A stretch of DNA of 13,172 nucleotides from JBJKRF01 sp046704785 (lineage in GTDB: Bacteria; Chloroflexota; Anaerolineae; Anaerolineales; Villigracilaceae), in assembly GCA_046704785.1 (NCBI GenBank), contig JBJKRF010000040.1, forward strand, positions 1 to 13,172. The letters run 5' to 3'. Below are positions 6,505 to 13,172 of the stretch, piece by piece. Made by a program: the position numbers and the translations under genes. The notes beneath the pieces were generated by a model that did not search any database, was not told the origin of the DNA, and was given only the letters and a program-made list of their open reading frames with translations. Within the stretch, counting starts at the first letter, position 1, and each line of letters starts with the position of its first letter.

Positions 6505-6745
6505 CTCGCATTAGAAATTCGTAAGTTCACTGAACCTGGTTAAGGTTTTACAATTTTCGTGGGTTAAAATGGTTTCTTGGGAATCGTTTGTTGAGTTTAC
6601 AAAGTTCTTTTACCCTCGGAACAGCTACAACTTGGATCAACCATAAGTATGACAGAAAACACAGACCAGTTTGCGCCTTTCCTTATGGAGGAAATATTGT
6701 AACCACTGAAGCGCGAATTTAACACAGAGATTAAGTGGTAACGTT

Positions 6746-6769
6746 GCAAATCTTGCCCGCAAGAATTGC
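6746..6769. repeat. 24-bp imperfect palindrome upstream of the exporter operon
   Basis: GCAAATCTTGC and GCAAGAATTGC pair at 10 of 11 positions around a CC centre. The short spacer and position 59 bp before the adaptor start suit a dimeric repressor or activator site. Its TCTTGC / GCAAGA core is also part of the arms of the dyad at 6458-6504. A palindrome this size can arise by chance. Confidence 0.35.
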
Positions 6770-6790
6770 CGAGAATCCGGAGTAACCGTA

Positions 6791-6806
6791 ACAGGGAATA
6801 CCCTGT
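6791..6806. repeat. 6-bp hairpin just before the adaptor ribosome site
   Basis: ACAGGG and CCCTGT form a perfect stem with an AATA loop, 10 nt ahead of the GGAGG at 6817-6821. It may be an operator half-pair or a leader stem. Confidence 0.3.
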
Positions 6807-6827
6807 GCGGCTTTGTGGAGGAAATGG

Positions 6828-8255
6828 ATGAAAAATTTCGTCAGAAAACACCGCACCCTTTTGATCATCATCGGAGTGATCCTGGTTTTGATTGTCGGTT
6901 TCTCCCTCTTAAGGCGTGGCAACGGTCAGACGGCTCAGTCACAGTACGAGACCGTCACTGCCCAAAAGCAGGACCTGTCGGCCACGGTGGGGGCCACCGG
7001 TACGGTGCGTTCCAATCAGACGGCTGCGCTGACGTGGGAGACCACCGGCACCGTCCAGGCCGTCAACGTCAAAGTGGGAGACAAAGTCCAAACAGGCGAC
7101 GTTCTGGCTACCCTCGACCCCACCACCCTGCCCCAGAATGTGATCCTAGCCCAAGCCGACCTGCTCAGTGCGCAGCGCCAACTGGAAGACCTGAAAAACT
7201 CCAACACGGCCCGCGCCCAGGCCGAACAGGCAGTGGCAGACGCCGAAGACGCCTTGAAAACTGCGCAGGATAAATACGACAGCATGTTCTATCCACGCGC
7301 CAGCGATGAGCTCATTCGCAACACGCAGGCAAAGATCAACCTGGCAAAACTCCAGGTGACCAAGTCATCGGACACGTATCGCCACTTCATTAACAAGCGC
7401 GATGGCAATCCCGACAAGGCCCAGGCATTGGCAGACCTGACGAACGCGCAGATCAATTTGAACAATTTGATCGCCCAATACAACTGGTACACCGGTCACT
7501 ATACCCAGGTGGACATCGACAAGGCGAAAAGCGCTCTGGACGTTGCCAAAGCACAACTCAGCGATGCACAGCGCAACCTCGACCGTCTCCAGAATGGAGT
7601 CGACTCGCTGGACCTGACCTCGGCGCAAGTCAAAGTGACCGCCGCACAAGCCACCCTGAACCTTGCCCAGGTGCAGGCCCCCTTCGATGGCACAATCACC
7701 GACGTGCAACCGCTGCCCGGCGATCTGGTTTCGGCCGGCGTGCAGGCCTTCCGCATGGATGATCTTTCACACCTGCTGGTCGATGTCCAGGTTTCCGAAA
7801 TCGACATCAACAGCATCCAGGTTGACCAGCCGGTGAGCATGACCTTCGACGCCATTTTAGGCAAGACCTATCATGGAAAAGTCATCGAGGTCGGGCAGGT
7901 TGGCGATGTTAACCAGGGCGCTGTCAATTTCAATGTCACTGTCGAGATCACGGATGCCGATGCCGAGGTCAAGCCCGGCATGACAGCCGCCGTGACGGTT
8001 CTGGTAAAACAGTTAAAAGACGTGTTGACCGTTCCCAACCGCGCCGTGCGTATCGTGGATAACCAGCGCGTGGTCTACATCCTGAAAAATGGGGTGCCCA
8101 CGATGGTCAACATCACGCTGGGCGCCAACTCCGACACCGACAGTCAGGTGCTCAGTGGCGACCTGAGCGTGGGCGACCAGATCATCCTCAATCCGCCGGC
8201 AACCTTTGGAAATAGTGGAGGGGGTGCCCAATTCGGCAGTAATAGCGGAGGCTAA
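6828..8255 (+). CDS. HlyD/MacA-type membrane-fusion adaptor of an ABC exporter
   Basis: The 475-residue protein starts MKNFVRKHR followed by one membrane anchor (about 10-27). A biotinyl-lipoyl half (about 66-98, VKVGDKVQTGDVLATLD) leads into a long alpha-helical hairpin rich in Ala/Gln/Asp (105-280), then the second lipoyl half (282-300, VQAPFDGTITDVQPLPGDLV), a beta-barrel (315-393) and a membrane-proximal domain (397-455). A Gly/Ser-rich tail ends the protein. Adaptors of this kind join an exporter to its substrate outside the membrane. It is followed by the ATPase and permease, the same order as YknXYZ of Bacillus, where no outer-membrane channel exists; no TolC-like gene is in this window. 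ATG at 6828 lies 6 nt after GGAGG; an in-frame TTG at 6813 would overlap that site. Confidence 0.92.
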   Translation: MKNFVRKHRTLLIIIGVILVLIVGFSLLRRGNGQTAQSQYETVTAQKQDLSATVGATGTVRSNQTAALTWETTGTVQAVNVKVGDKVQTGDVLATLDPTTLPQNVILAQADLLSAQRQLEDLKNSNTARAQAEQAVADAEDALKTAQDKYDSMFYPRASDELIRNTQAKINLAKLQVTKSSDTYRHFINKRDGNPDKAQALADLTNAQINLNNLIAQYNWYTGHYTQVDIDKAKSALDVAKAQLSDAQRNLDRLQNGVDSLDLTSAQVKVTAAQATLNLAQVQAPFDGTITDVQPLPGDLVSAGVQAFRMDDLSHLLVDVQVSEIDINSIQVDQPVSMTFDAILGKTYHGKVIEVGQVGDVNQGAVNFNVTVEITDADAEVKPGMTAAVTVLVKQLKDVLTVPNRAVRIVDNQRVVYILKNGVPTMVNITLGANSDTDSQVLSGDLSVGDQIILNPPATFGNSGGGAQFGSNSGG

Positions 8256-8264
8256 CAACCAGCA

Positions 8265-8297
8265 CCGCAACTTCAGGAAAATGTAGATGAGTTGCGG
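8265..8297 (+). other. Intergenic hairpin inside the exporter operon
   Basis: CCGCAACT (8265-8272) and AGTTGCGG (8290-8297) form a perfect 8-bp stem with a 17-nt loop in the 60-bp gap between adaptor and ATPase. There is no T run after it, so it is more likely an mRNA-stabilising or processing element than a terminator. Confidence 0.4.
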
Positions 8298-8315
8298 CAT
8301 CAGAGAGGAAGTTGA

Positions 8316-8999
8316 ATGTCTGATTTCGTGATCGTTGCCAACAGCTTGACGAAAGTCTATAAGATGGGTGATGTCGAAGTCCGGGCACTGCGCGGATTGT
8401 CCCTCTCCATCGAAAGAGGCGAAGTCATAGCCATTGTTGGTCCGTCCGGATCGGGTAAATCGACCCTGATGAACATCCTTGGCTGTCTCGACCGTCCAAC
8501 CACGGGAGAATATCTCCTGGACGGTGAAAGCGTCGCACAACTCAACGACGATCAGCTTGCCGACATTCGCAACCGCAAAGTCGGCTTCGTTTTCCAAAAT
8601 TTCAACCTGCTTGGACGCGCAACGGCGCTTGCCAATGTGGAATTACCATTGCGCTACGCCGGAGTGGTCGAAGGGCGCAAAAAACGCGCGCAAGAAGCCC
8701 TGAGAAACGTGGGGCTAGAAGATCGTATCCACCACAGACCGACCGAGCTTTCGGGCGGGCAACAACAGCGTGTCGCCATCGCCCGGGCGCTGGTCAACCA
8801 TCCGGCCATCATCATGGCCGATGAGCCGACCGGCAACCTGGACTCAAAAGTTGGACAGGAGATCATGGACTTACTGTTGGATTTGAACAAACAAAGTGGA
8901 ACTACTTTAATCATCGTAACACATGACCCAAGAGTGGCCGCCCAGGCCGGGCGCACCGTCCGTATTCAGGACGGCCTGGTTGAGACGAGGGTTGCATGA
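8316..8999 (+). CDS. MacB/LolD-type ABC transporter ATPase
   Basis: A complete 227-residue nucleotide-binding protein. Visible motifs are Walker A GPSGSGKST (42-50), Q-loop Gln94 in FVFQNFNLL, signature LSGGQQQR (145-152), Walker B IIMADEP (Asp169, Glu170), D-loop NLDS and H-loop His203. The sequence pattern GDVEVRALRGLSLSI and FVFQNFNLL is typical of the MacB/LolD/YknY group, which uses ATP to drive a mechanical cycle in an FtsX-like permease rather than a classic pore. The start has GAGG 7 nt upstream. The last codons overlap the permease start (ATGA, 8996-8999), so the two subunits are probably made together. Confidence 0.95.
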   Translation: MSDFVIVANSLTKVYKMGDVEVRALRGLSLSIERGEVIAIVGPSGSGKSTLMNILGCLDRPTTGEYLLDGESVAQLNDDQLADIRNRKVGFVFQNFNLLGRATALANVELPLRYAGVVEGRKKRAQEALRNVGLEDRIHHRPTELSGGQQQRVAIARALVNHPAIIMADEPTGNLDSKVGQEIMDLLLDLNKQSGTTLIIVTHDPRVAAQAGRTVRIQDGLVETRVA

Positions 9000-10225
9000 C
9001 TCTCTTGCAAACCCTCATGGAAGCCTTGGAAAGCCTGAACTCGAATAAAATGCGTTCCGGGCTGACCATTCTTGGCATCGTCATCGGCGTGGGAGCAGTC
9101 ATCGCCATGCTGGCTATCGGGCAGGGCGCCCAAGACGCCATCACCGGTTCCATCAGCGGCATCGGGACAAATATCCTGTTTGTCTTTTCGGGCAATCAAC
9201 AAACCGACGTCCGCAACATTCGTCCGTTGACGTTACTGGACGCACAAGCTCTCGACGACCCCTTTGCAGCGCCATCGGTTAAAGCAGTGGCTCCCATCCT
9301 GGAAGGCAGCGTCGAAGCCGTGGCGCTTGGACAAAAAGCCACCACCACCCTCGACGGCGTTACCCCCGACTATGCCGACGTTCGCAACTACACCGTCACG
9401 GAGGGCAGCTTCATCAACGAGGAACAACTCCTGGGGCGGGCTTCTGTGGCGGTCATTGGCCCCAGCCTGGCCGATAAACTATTTGGCCGCCACGCCGGCC
9501 TGGTCGGCGAGACTCTGCGAATCGAGGGCCAACCCTTCCGTATCATCGGTGTCTTGGAGTCGAAGGGCGGTGGCGCATTCGGCGGGCAGGACAATCGCGT
9601 CATGATTCCCATGACAACGGCCCAGGTGCGTATCCTGCATCGCAGCCAGAGCCAAAGTGTGGACATCATCTTCGTCCAGGCCACGAGCGCCGACGACGTT
9701 CCCCGCGCTGTAGACGAAATTTCCCAGATTCTGCGGACCCGTCATCGCACAGCCATCGGCGCCGACGATTTCACCGTCTACAGCCAGCAGGATTTTCTGC
9801 AGACGGCGGCAACCATCACCGGCGTTCTGACCATCTTCCTAGGCGGAATCGCAGCCATCTCGTTGCTGGTCGGCGGCATCGGCATTATGAACATCATGCT
9901 CGTCTCGGTGGCCGAACGCACGCGCGAGATCGGGCTGCGCAAAGCCTTGGGCGCACGCAAACGCGACATCCTGGTCCAGTTCCTGACTGAGTCCTCGCTA
10001 CTCAGCCTGATTGGCGGCCTGATCGGCATCCTATTGGGATGGCTGATTGCCGTCATCGTTCACGCGATTGCCGTTGCGAATCACACCGCATTCAACCCAA
10101 GCATCAGCTTGAGCGCGATCCTGCTGGCAACCCTGTTCTCCGCCGCAGTCGGCCTGTTTTTCGGGATTTACCCCGCCAACCGGGCCGCCAGCCTGCAACC
10201 GGTGGAGGCATTGCGTTACGAGTAG
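8996..10225 (+). CDS. MacB/FtsX-type ABC transporter permease
   Basis: The 409-residue protein has the MacB layout: a first membrane helix (about 21-42, in LESLNSNKMRSGLTILGIVIGVGAVI), a large extracytoplasmic MacB_PCD domain (about 50-270), then three helices near 275-303, 331-356 and 371-393. The FtsX hallmark MNIMLVSVAERTREIGLRKALGARKRDI follows helix 2, and the end PANRAASLQPVEALRYE is the standard finish. It works with the preceding ATPase and adaptor. In the MacAB/YknXYZ group, known substrates include macrolides, peptides and toxins; the substrate here is unknown. Unlike E. coli MacB, the ATPase is a separate chain. Last gene of its operon, followed by a strong terminator. Confidence 0.95.
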   Translation: MTLLQTLMEALESLNSNKMRSGLTILGIVIGVGAVIAMLAIGQGAQDAITGSISGIGTNILFVFSGNQQTDVRNIRPLTLLDAQALDDPFAAPSVKAVAPILEGSVEAVALGQKATTTLDGVTPDYADVRNYTVTEGSFINEEQLLGRASVAVIGPSLADKLFGRHAGLVGETLRIEGQPFRIIGVLESKGGGAFGGQDNRVMIPMTTAQVRILHRSQSQSVDIIFVQATSADDVPRAVDEISQILRTRHRTAIGADDFTVYSQQDFLQTAATITGVLTIFLGGIAAISLLVGGIGIMNIMLVSVAERTREIGLRKALGARKRDILVQFLTESSLLSLIGGLIGILLGWLIAVIVHAIAVANHTAFNPSISLSAILLATLFSAAVGLFFGIYPANRAASLQPVEALRYE

Positions 10226-10244
10226 CAATTCAACAGGTGTTCCA

Positions 10245-10286
10245 AGGAGCGTCGTGGTAGGTTCACCACGACGCTCCTCTCTTTTC
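10245..10286 (+). terminator. Intrinsic terminator of the exporter operon
   Basis: A perfect 14-bp stem (10245-10258 with 10265-10278) with a 6-nt loop is followed by a T-rich tract CTCTCTTTT. It begins 20 bp after the permease stop. Confidence 0.88.
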
Positions 10287-10508
10287 TGGAGTAAAATTTA
10301 TAAGTCGCCCGAAAGCGACGTGCCGAAACAGATTGATGTGGGTATGTAACGGGTACGAGGCGCTGCATATCTGCCCCCATCCATTACTACCGCAGAACCC
10401 CAGAAGACCCAATTGTGTCGACTGCTCAGGTTTCAGCGAAATCAGTGTGATTCATCTTTCTCAATGTAAATACACATCACAAGTCAACCAGAAGTAGAGG
10501 AGACATTC
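10287..10508 (+). other. Upstream region of the carboxypeptidase gene
   Basis: About 220 bp without a gene. It has a small hairpin (GTCGC / GCGAC, 10304-10319) and TGTGAT ... ATCACA arms at 10446-10451 and 10476-10481. No promoter with both good hexamers is seen; TAAAAT at 10292-10297 is the best -10 box but lacks a partner. The ribosome site GAGGAG precedes the start at 10509. Confidence 0.45.
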
Positions 10509-12011
10509 ATGGACGAAAAGCTCAAACAACTTAACGAGTTGATTGGCGAGGTGGTCGATCTGGGACACGCTGCCGCTGTCCTCGGCTGGGACCAACAAGT
10601 CTATATGCCAAAAGGTGGAACGCAAGTACACGGCGAGATGCTGGCGACCCTTGGCAGAATCTCGCACGACAAGTTTACCTCTGACGAGGTTGGCAAACTG
10701 CTCGACGACCTCCAGCCGGCGTTGGCGAGTCTCGACCCCGATTCGCAAGAATATCGCATCGTCAAAGTAACCGCACGCGATTATGAAAAGGCCACTCGCG
10801 TGCCGTCTGACTTCGTCGCCGAGCAGGCCCAGGTTGTTGCGCTGGCACAGCAGGCCTGGATGGAAGCGCGTGCCAAATCGGATTTTTCCATCTTTCAGCC
10901 CCACCTGGAAAAAATTCTGGAACTCAACCACCGTTATGTGAGCTTCTTTCCCCCGGCGGAACACCCGTACGATCACCTGCTCGACAACTTCGAGCCCGGC
11001 ATGAAAACGTCCGAGGTGCGCGCCATCTTCGATGCGCTGCGCCCGCAGCAGGTCGAACTGATTCGCGCCATCAGCGAGCGCCCGCAGGTGGAAGATGGTT
11101 TCATGCACCTGTCCTATCCAGAAAAAGAAATGTGGGATTTCAGCATCGAGGCGGCCACAGCGTTCGGCTACGATTGGGAGCGTGGCCGGCAGGATAAATC
11201 GGCCCATCCCTTTACCACGAACTTTGGCCCCGACGATGTGCGTATCACAACACGCTATGAAGACGAGCACCCCTTTGCCCTGCTCTTTGGCACGCTACAC
11301 GAGAGCGGTCACGGCCTGTACGAACAAGGCGTCGATCACGCCTGGGACCGGACTGCCCTGGAGGGTGGCGCTTCTCTGGGCGTGCACGAGTCCCAAAGCC
11401 GCCTATGGGAAAACCTCATCGGGCGTTCGCTGCCTTTTTGGGAACACTTCTTTCCCAAGCTGCAGGGACGCTTTCCCACGCAACTCGGCAACGTCAAACT
11501 CGAACAATTCTACAAAGGCATCAACAAAGTAGAGCCTTCGCTCATTCGCGTCGAAGCTGACGAGGCTACCTACAACCTGCACATTATGTTGCGCCTGGAA
11601 CTGGAGATCGCCATGATCGAAGGCAAAGTCGTCGTCAAAGACCTGCCCGAAGTCTGGAACGCCAAAATGCAGGAATACTTGGGGATCACGCCGCCCGATG
11701 ATGCGCATGGCGTGCTGCAAGACATCCACTGGTCAGGCGGCATGTTGGGGTACTTCTCCACTTACGCCCTGGGCAACCTGATCTCGGCCCAACTCTGGGA
11801 AAAAATTGCAGCCGCCAATCCGCAGATTGATGAGCAGATGCGCCAGGGCAATTTTTCGTCGCTGCTTTCCTGGCTGCGCACCGAAATCCACCAGTATGGT
11901 CGCAAGTACGAGCCCCAGGAACTGGTCGAGCGCATCACCGGCTCCAAAATCGATCCCGCGCCCTACATCCATTATCTCAAAAACAAGTTCGGCCCAATTT
12001 ACGGTCTGTAA
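10509..12011 (+). CDS. M32-family metallocarboxypeptidase (thermostable carboxypeptidase 1 type)
   Basis: The 500-residue cytoplasmic protein has the full motif set of peptidase family M32: HPF (233-235), DVRITTRY (243-250), the zinc motif HESGH (His264, Glu265, His268), HESQSRLWEN with the third ligand Glu294, IRVEADEATYNLHIMLRLELE (346-366), and LGYFSTYALGN (413-423). Length and order match Taq and Pfu carboxypeptidases, which remove C-terminal residues of many kinds, usually sparing proline. The start ATG has GAGGAG 7 nt upstream. It stands alone between two terminators, with no signal peptide, so a general role in intracellular peptide breakdown is likely. Confidence 0.95.
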   Translation: MDEKLKQLNELIGEVVDLGHAAAVLGWDQQVYMPKGGTQVHGEMLATLGRISHDKFTSDEVGKLLDDLQPALASLDPDSQEYRIVKVTARDYEKATRVPSDFVAEQAQVVALAQQAWMEARAKSDFSIFQPHLEKILELNHRYVSFFPPAEHPYDHLLDNFEPGMKTSEVRAIFDALRPQQVELIRAISERPQVEDGFMHLSYPEKEMWDFSIEAATAFGYDWERGRQDKSAHPFTTNFGPDDVRITTRYEDEHPFALLFGTLHESGHGLYEQGVDHAWDRTALEGGASLGVHESQSRLWENLIGRSLPFWEHFFPKLQGRFPTQLGNVKLEQFYKGINKVEPSLIRVEADEATYNLHIMLRLELEIAMIEGKVVVKDLPEVWNAKMQEYLGITPPDDAHGVLQDIHWSGGMLGYFSTYALGNLISAQLWEKIAAANPQIDEQMRQGNFSSLLSWLRTEIHQYGRKYEPQELVERITGSKIDPAPYIHYLKNKFGPIYGL

Positions 12012-12014
12012 ACT

Positions 12015-12054
12015 TTCGTCTCCCACAGCATGCTGTGGGAGACGAAGACTCTTT
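12015..12054 (+). terminator. Perfect-palindrome terminator after the carboxypeptidase gene
   Basis: Two 16-bp arms (12015-12030 and 12031-12046) form a perfect 32-bp palindrome centred on GCATGC, giving a long hairpin with a minimal loop. It begins 3 bp after the stop codon; the T tract behind it is short (CTCTTT). Confidence 0.75.
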
Positions 12055-12091
12055 AGAGATTGCTGCGCCTTTTATGCGGCAACCTAAAGAG
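12049..12091 (+). repeat. Nested hairpin upstream of the lipoprotein gene
   Basis: CTCTTTA (12049-12055) pairs with TAAAGAG (12085-12091), and inside it TTGCTGC pairs with GCGGCAA (one G-U pair). It overlaps the tail of the preceding terminator and ends 18 nt before the lipoprotein start, which has no clear Shine-Dalgarno sequence. It may be a second terminator stem or a leader structure. Confidence 0.45.
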
Positions 12092-12109
12092 CAGACGTGA
12101 CTGAAACTC

Positions 12110-13042
12110 ATGCGACATCGGCTCCTTCTTCCCTTCTTGATGATCATCGCCTTGAGCGGTTGCAACCTGCCTGAAAACCCCGCAACCGCTCTGAATCCGA
12201 CCCCGGTTGTAAGCATCTCCGAGACCTCTCCCGCCGAGACCCCGACGCTGGCCGAAGCAACCCCCAGCCTGACTCCACCACCCCCGCCATCCACCCCCAC
12301 TTCGACGGACACACCTATCCCGTTGACCATCCCGGCCACTTATTTCAATTTTCCGACGGTCACAGCCTCGCCCACAATCGACCCTTACAATATCTCGATG
12401 CGTATCTCCGCACCCGCGCCGATGTCTAAAGTGGTCTCGCCCATTGATTTCATCGCCTACCTTTCGTCGGACTACATCGGCGCAACGCGTGTCGAACTGC
12501 TGGGTGAAAACGGGCGGCTGCTCTTCCAAAAGAGCTTCCATACCTATTCCACCGGCGGGTACTTCGCCCGGGTCGATCAAAAAGTTGATTTCGAGATCCA
12601 TGACGCCGCCGAAATTGGGCGATTACAGATTGGCACTTACGACGAATTCGGCCGTTTGCAGGCGTTCCGTTCTGTGCGGGTCTTATTGCTGTCGGTTGGG
12701 GAGAATCAATTTAACCCGCCACCCACCCCACGCGAACTGGTGATTCTCCGTACCCCCGTAAAGAGCGACACAGTCAACAGCGGCACTTTGGACATAGAAG
12801 GAGAGATCAGCCCGCTCAATAACTCGCCAGTGGTGGCAGAGTTGCTTGACGAACAAGGCAACACCCTGGGCTCCAGCATCTTATCCCTATCATCGGCGAA
12901 TGGGAACTACCAGCAGTTTAGCACCAGTCTTTCCTTCCAGGTTAACAAAGCAACCAACGGACGGCTGATCCTCCACCAGGATGACGACCGTATTCCCGGC
13001 ATGGCCTTCCTGTATAGCTTGAAGCTTTTGCTAAAACCTTGA
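12110..13042 (+). CDS. Lipoprotein with Pro/Thr linker and two beta-sandwich-like repeats
   Basis: A 310-residue predicted lipoprotein (MRHRLLLPFLMIIALSGC, lipobox LSGC, Cys18). Residues 22-95 are a flexible Pro/Thr/Ser linker that would hold the rest away from the membrane. Two similar domains follow at about 97-195 and 209-308. Each opens with a short motif like (I)SAPAP..VVSP or LRTPVKSDTVNSG, then strands of the type VELLGENGRLLFQ or AELLDEQGNTLG, which recalls the Gmad2-type immunoglobulin-like fold of spore-germination and surface proteins. That match is by eye only. No catalytic residues are apparent, so a binding or structural surface role is the most that can be inferred. No Shine-Dalgarno sequence is obvious; an upstream in-frame TGA at 12098 limits the start. 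Confidence 0.75.
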   Translation: MRHRLLLPFLMIIALSGCNLPENPATALNPTPVVSISETSPAETPTLAEATPSLTPPPPPSTPTSTDTPIPLTIPATYFNFPTVTASPTIDPYNISMRISAPAPMSKVVSPIDFIAYLSSDYIGATRVELLGENGRLLFQKSFHTYSTGGYFARVDQKVDFEIHDAAEIGRLQIGTYDEFGRLQAFRSVRVLLLSVGENQFNPPPTPRELVILRTPVKSDTVNSGTLDIEGEISPLNNSPVVAELLDEQGNTLGSSILSLSSANGNYQQFSTSLSFQVNKATNGRLILHQDDDRIPGMAFLYSLKLLLKP

Positions 13043-13133
13043 GCACTAGGGTGAACGCATCTAAATTTTAATGCCCTGTATATGGACGAGAACGCTGTAT
13101 TTTCGCTTTATGGCCCAGATATAGGAGCGCCAT

Positions 13134-13172
13134 ATGTGGAAAAATAACCGGTTTTCCGAAAAAATGCCCGTA
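13134..13172 (+). CDS. 5' end of an unidentified gene (partial)
   Basis: ATG at 13134 opens a frame (MWKNNRFSEKMPV) that runs off the window. AGGAG at 13123-13127 lies 6 nt upstream, a good ribosome site, and it sits in the loop of a small hairpin (TATGGC / GCCATA, 13109-13134). Thirteen residues do not allow a family call. Confidence 0.45.
   Translation, partial: MWKNNRFSEKMPV

Larger units (their letters stand above)
6386..6827. other. 442-bp divergent intergenic region without a gene
   Basis: This region separates the minus-strand zincin/foldase/PrsW operon from the plus-strand exporter operon and should hold both promoters. I see no convincing coding frame. It contains a triple ACGCAA/TTGCGT dyad (6451-6504), a 24-bp imperfect palindrome (6746-6769), a 6-bp hairpin (6791-6806), and a second copy of the ribosome site TGGAGGAAAT (6686-6695, the functional copy being 6816-6825). 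The best plus-strand promoter candidate is only a weak TTGCCG (6766-6771), 17 bp, TAACAG. Confidence 0.7.

Noticed and set aside
6597..6851. An 84-codon minus-strand frame in the divergent intergenic region.
   Set aside because: It runs over the adaptor gene's ribosome site and start, has no domain or ribosome site and an unconvincing composition.
10446..10481. TGTGA ... TCACA arms resembling a CRP site upstream of the carboxypeptidase gene.
   Set aside because: The spacing is 26 bp rather than the 6 bp of CRP sites, so the likeness is superficial.
10461..11270. A 269-codon minus-strand frame opposite the carboxypeptidase gene.
   Set aside because: It is antisense to a gene with the full M32 motif set, with no recognisable domain of its own.
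1..13172. CRISPR arrays, toxin-antitoxin pairs, prophage or defence genes.
   Set aside because: No spaced repeats and no characteristic gene families were found on either strand.

Overview
The window reads as chromosomal DNA from a free-living bacterium, most likely of the Chloroflexota (Anaerolineae-like). This is inferred from the gene mix: lipoproteins with long Pro/Thr linkers, a DsbA-like/cyclophilin fusion lipoprotein, a two-S1-domain protein, a large PrsW-type protease and a three-gene HlyD/ATPase/FtsX exporter. No rRNA, tRNA or marker gene fixes the phylum. There is no phage, CRISPR array or intact insertion sequence.

Layout. Positions 1-377 hold the possible 3' tail of a gene running in from the left, small hairpins, and a 148-bp MITE-like element with 19-bp terminal inverted repeats. 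A minus-strand gene for a secreted phospholipase D-superfamily lipoprotein follows (378-1541). It diverges from a plus-strand gene for a two-S1-domain RNA-binding protein (1732-2508), which has a near-consensus sigma-70 promoter. A strong hairpin at 2547-2587 separates that gene from a convergent three-gene minus-strand operon (6385 to 2609). In order of transcription the operon encodes a membrane-anchored zincin-like protein (HEWTH plus NETTAD), a lipoprotein with a DsbA-like and a cyclophilin domain, and a PrsW-family intramembrane protease whose start overlaps the preceding stop by ATGA.

A 442-bp divergent intergenic region full of dyads (6386-6827) leads into a plus-strand operon for an HlyD/MacA-type adaptor, a MacB/LolD-type ATPase and a MacB/FtsX-type permease, again with an ATGA overlap, closed by a strong terminator at 10245-10286. 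A separate M32 metallocarboxypeptidase gene (10509-12011) follows, then a perfect 32-bp palindromic terminator, a Pro/Thr-linker lipoprotein with two beta-sandwich-like repeats (12110-13042), and the first 13 codons of a possible new gene at the right edge.

How it fits together. Most products act at or outside the membrane. The minus-strand operon looks like an extracytoplasmic protein-quality module: two proteases around a folding catalyst. The plus-strand operon resembles Bacillus YknXYZ or proteobacterial MacAB exporters. No clearly new multi-gene defence or mobile system is visible. The most unusual points are the zincin/foldase/PrsW operon, the loss of the first redox cysteine in its DsbA-like domain, the MITE-like element, and the dyad clusters in the divergent control regions.
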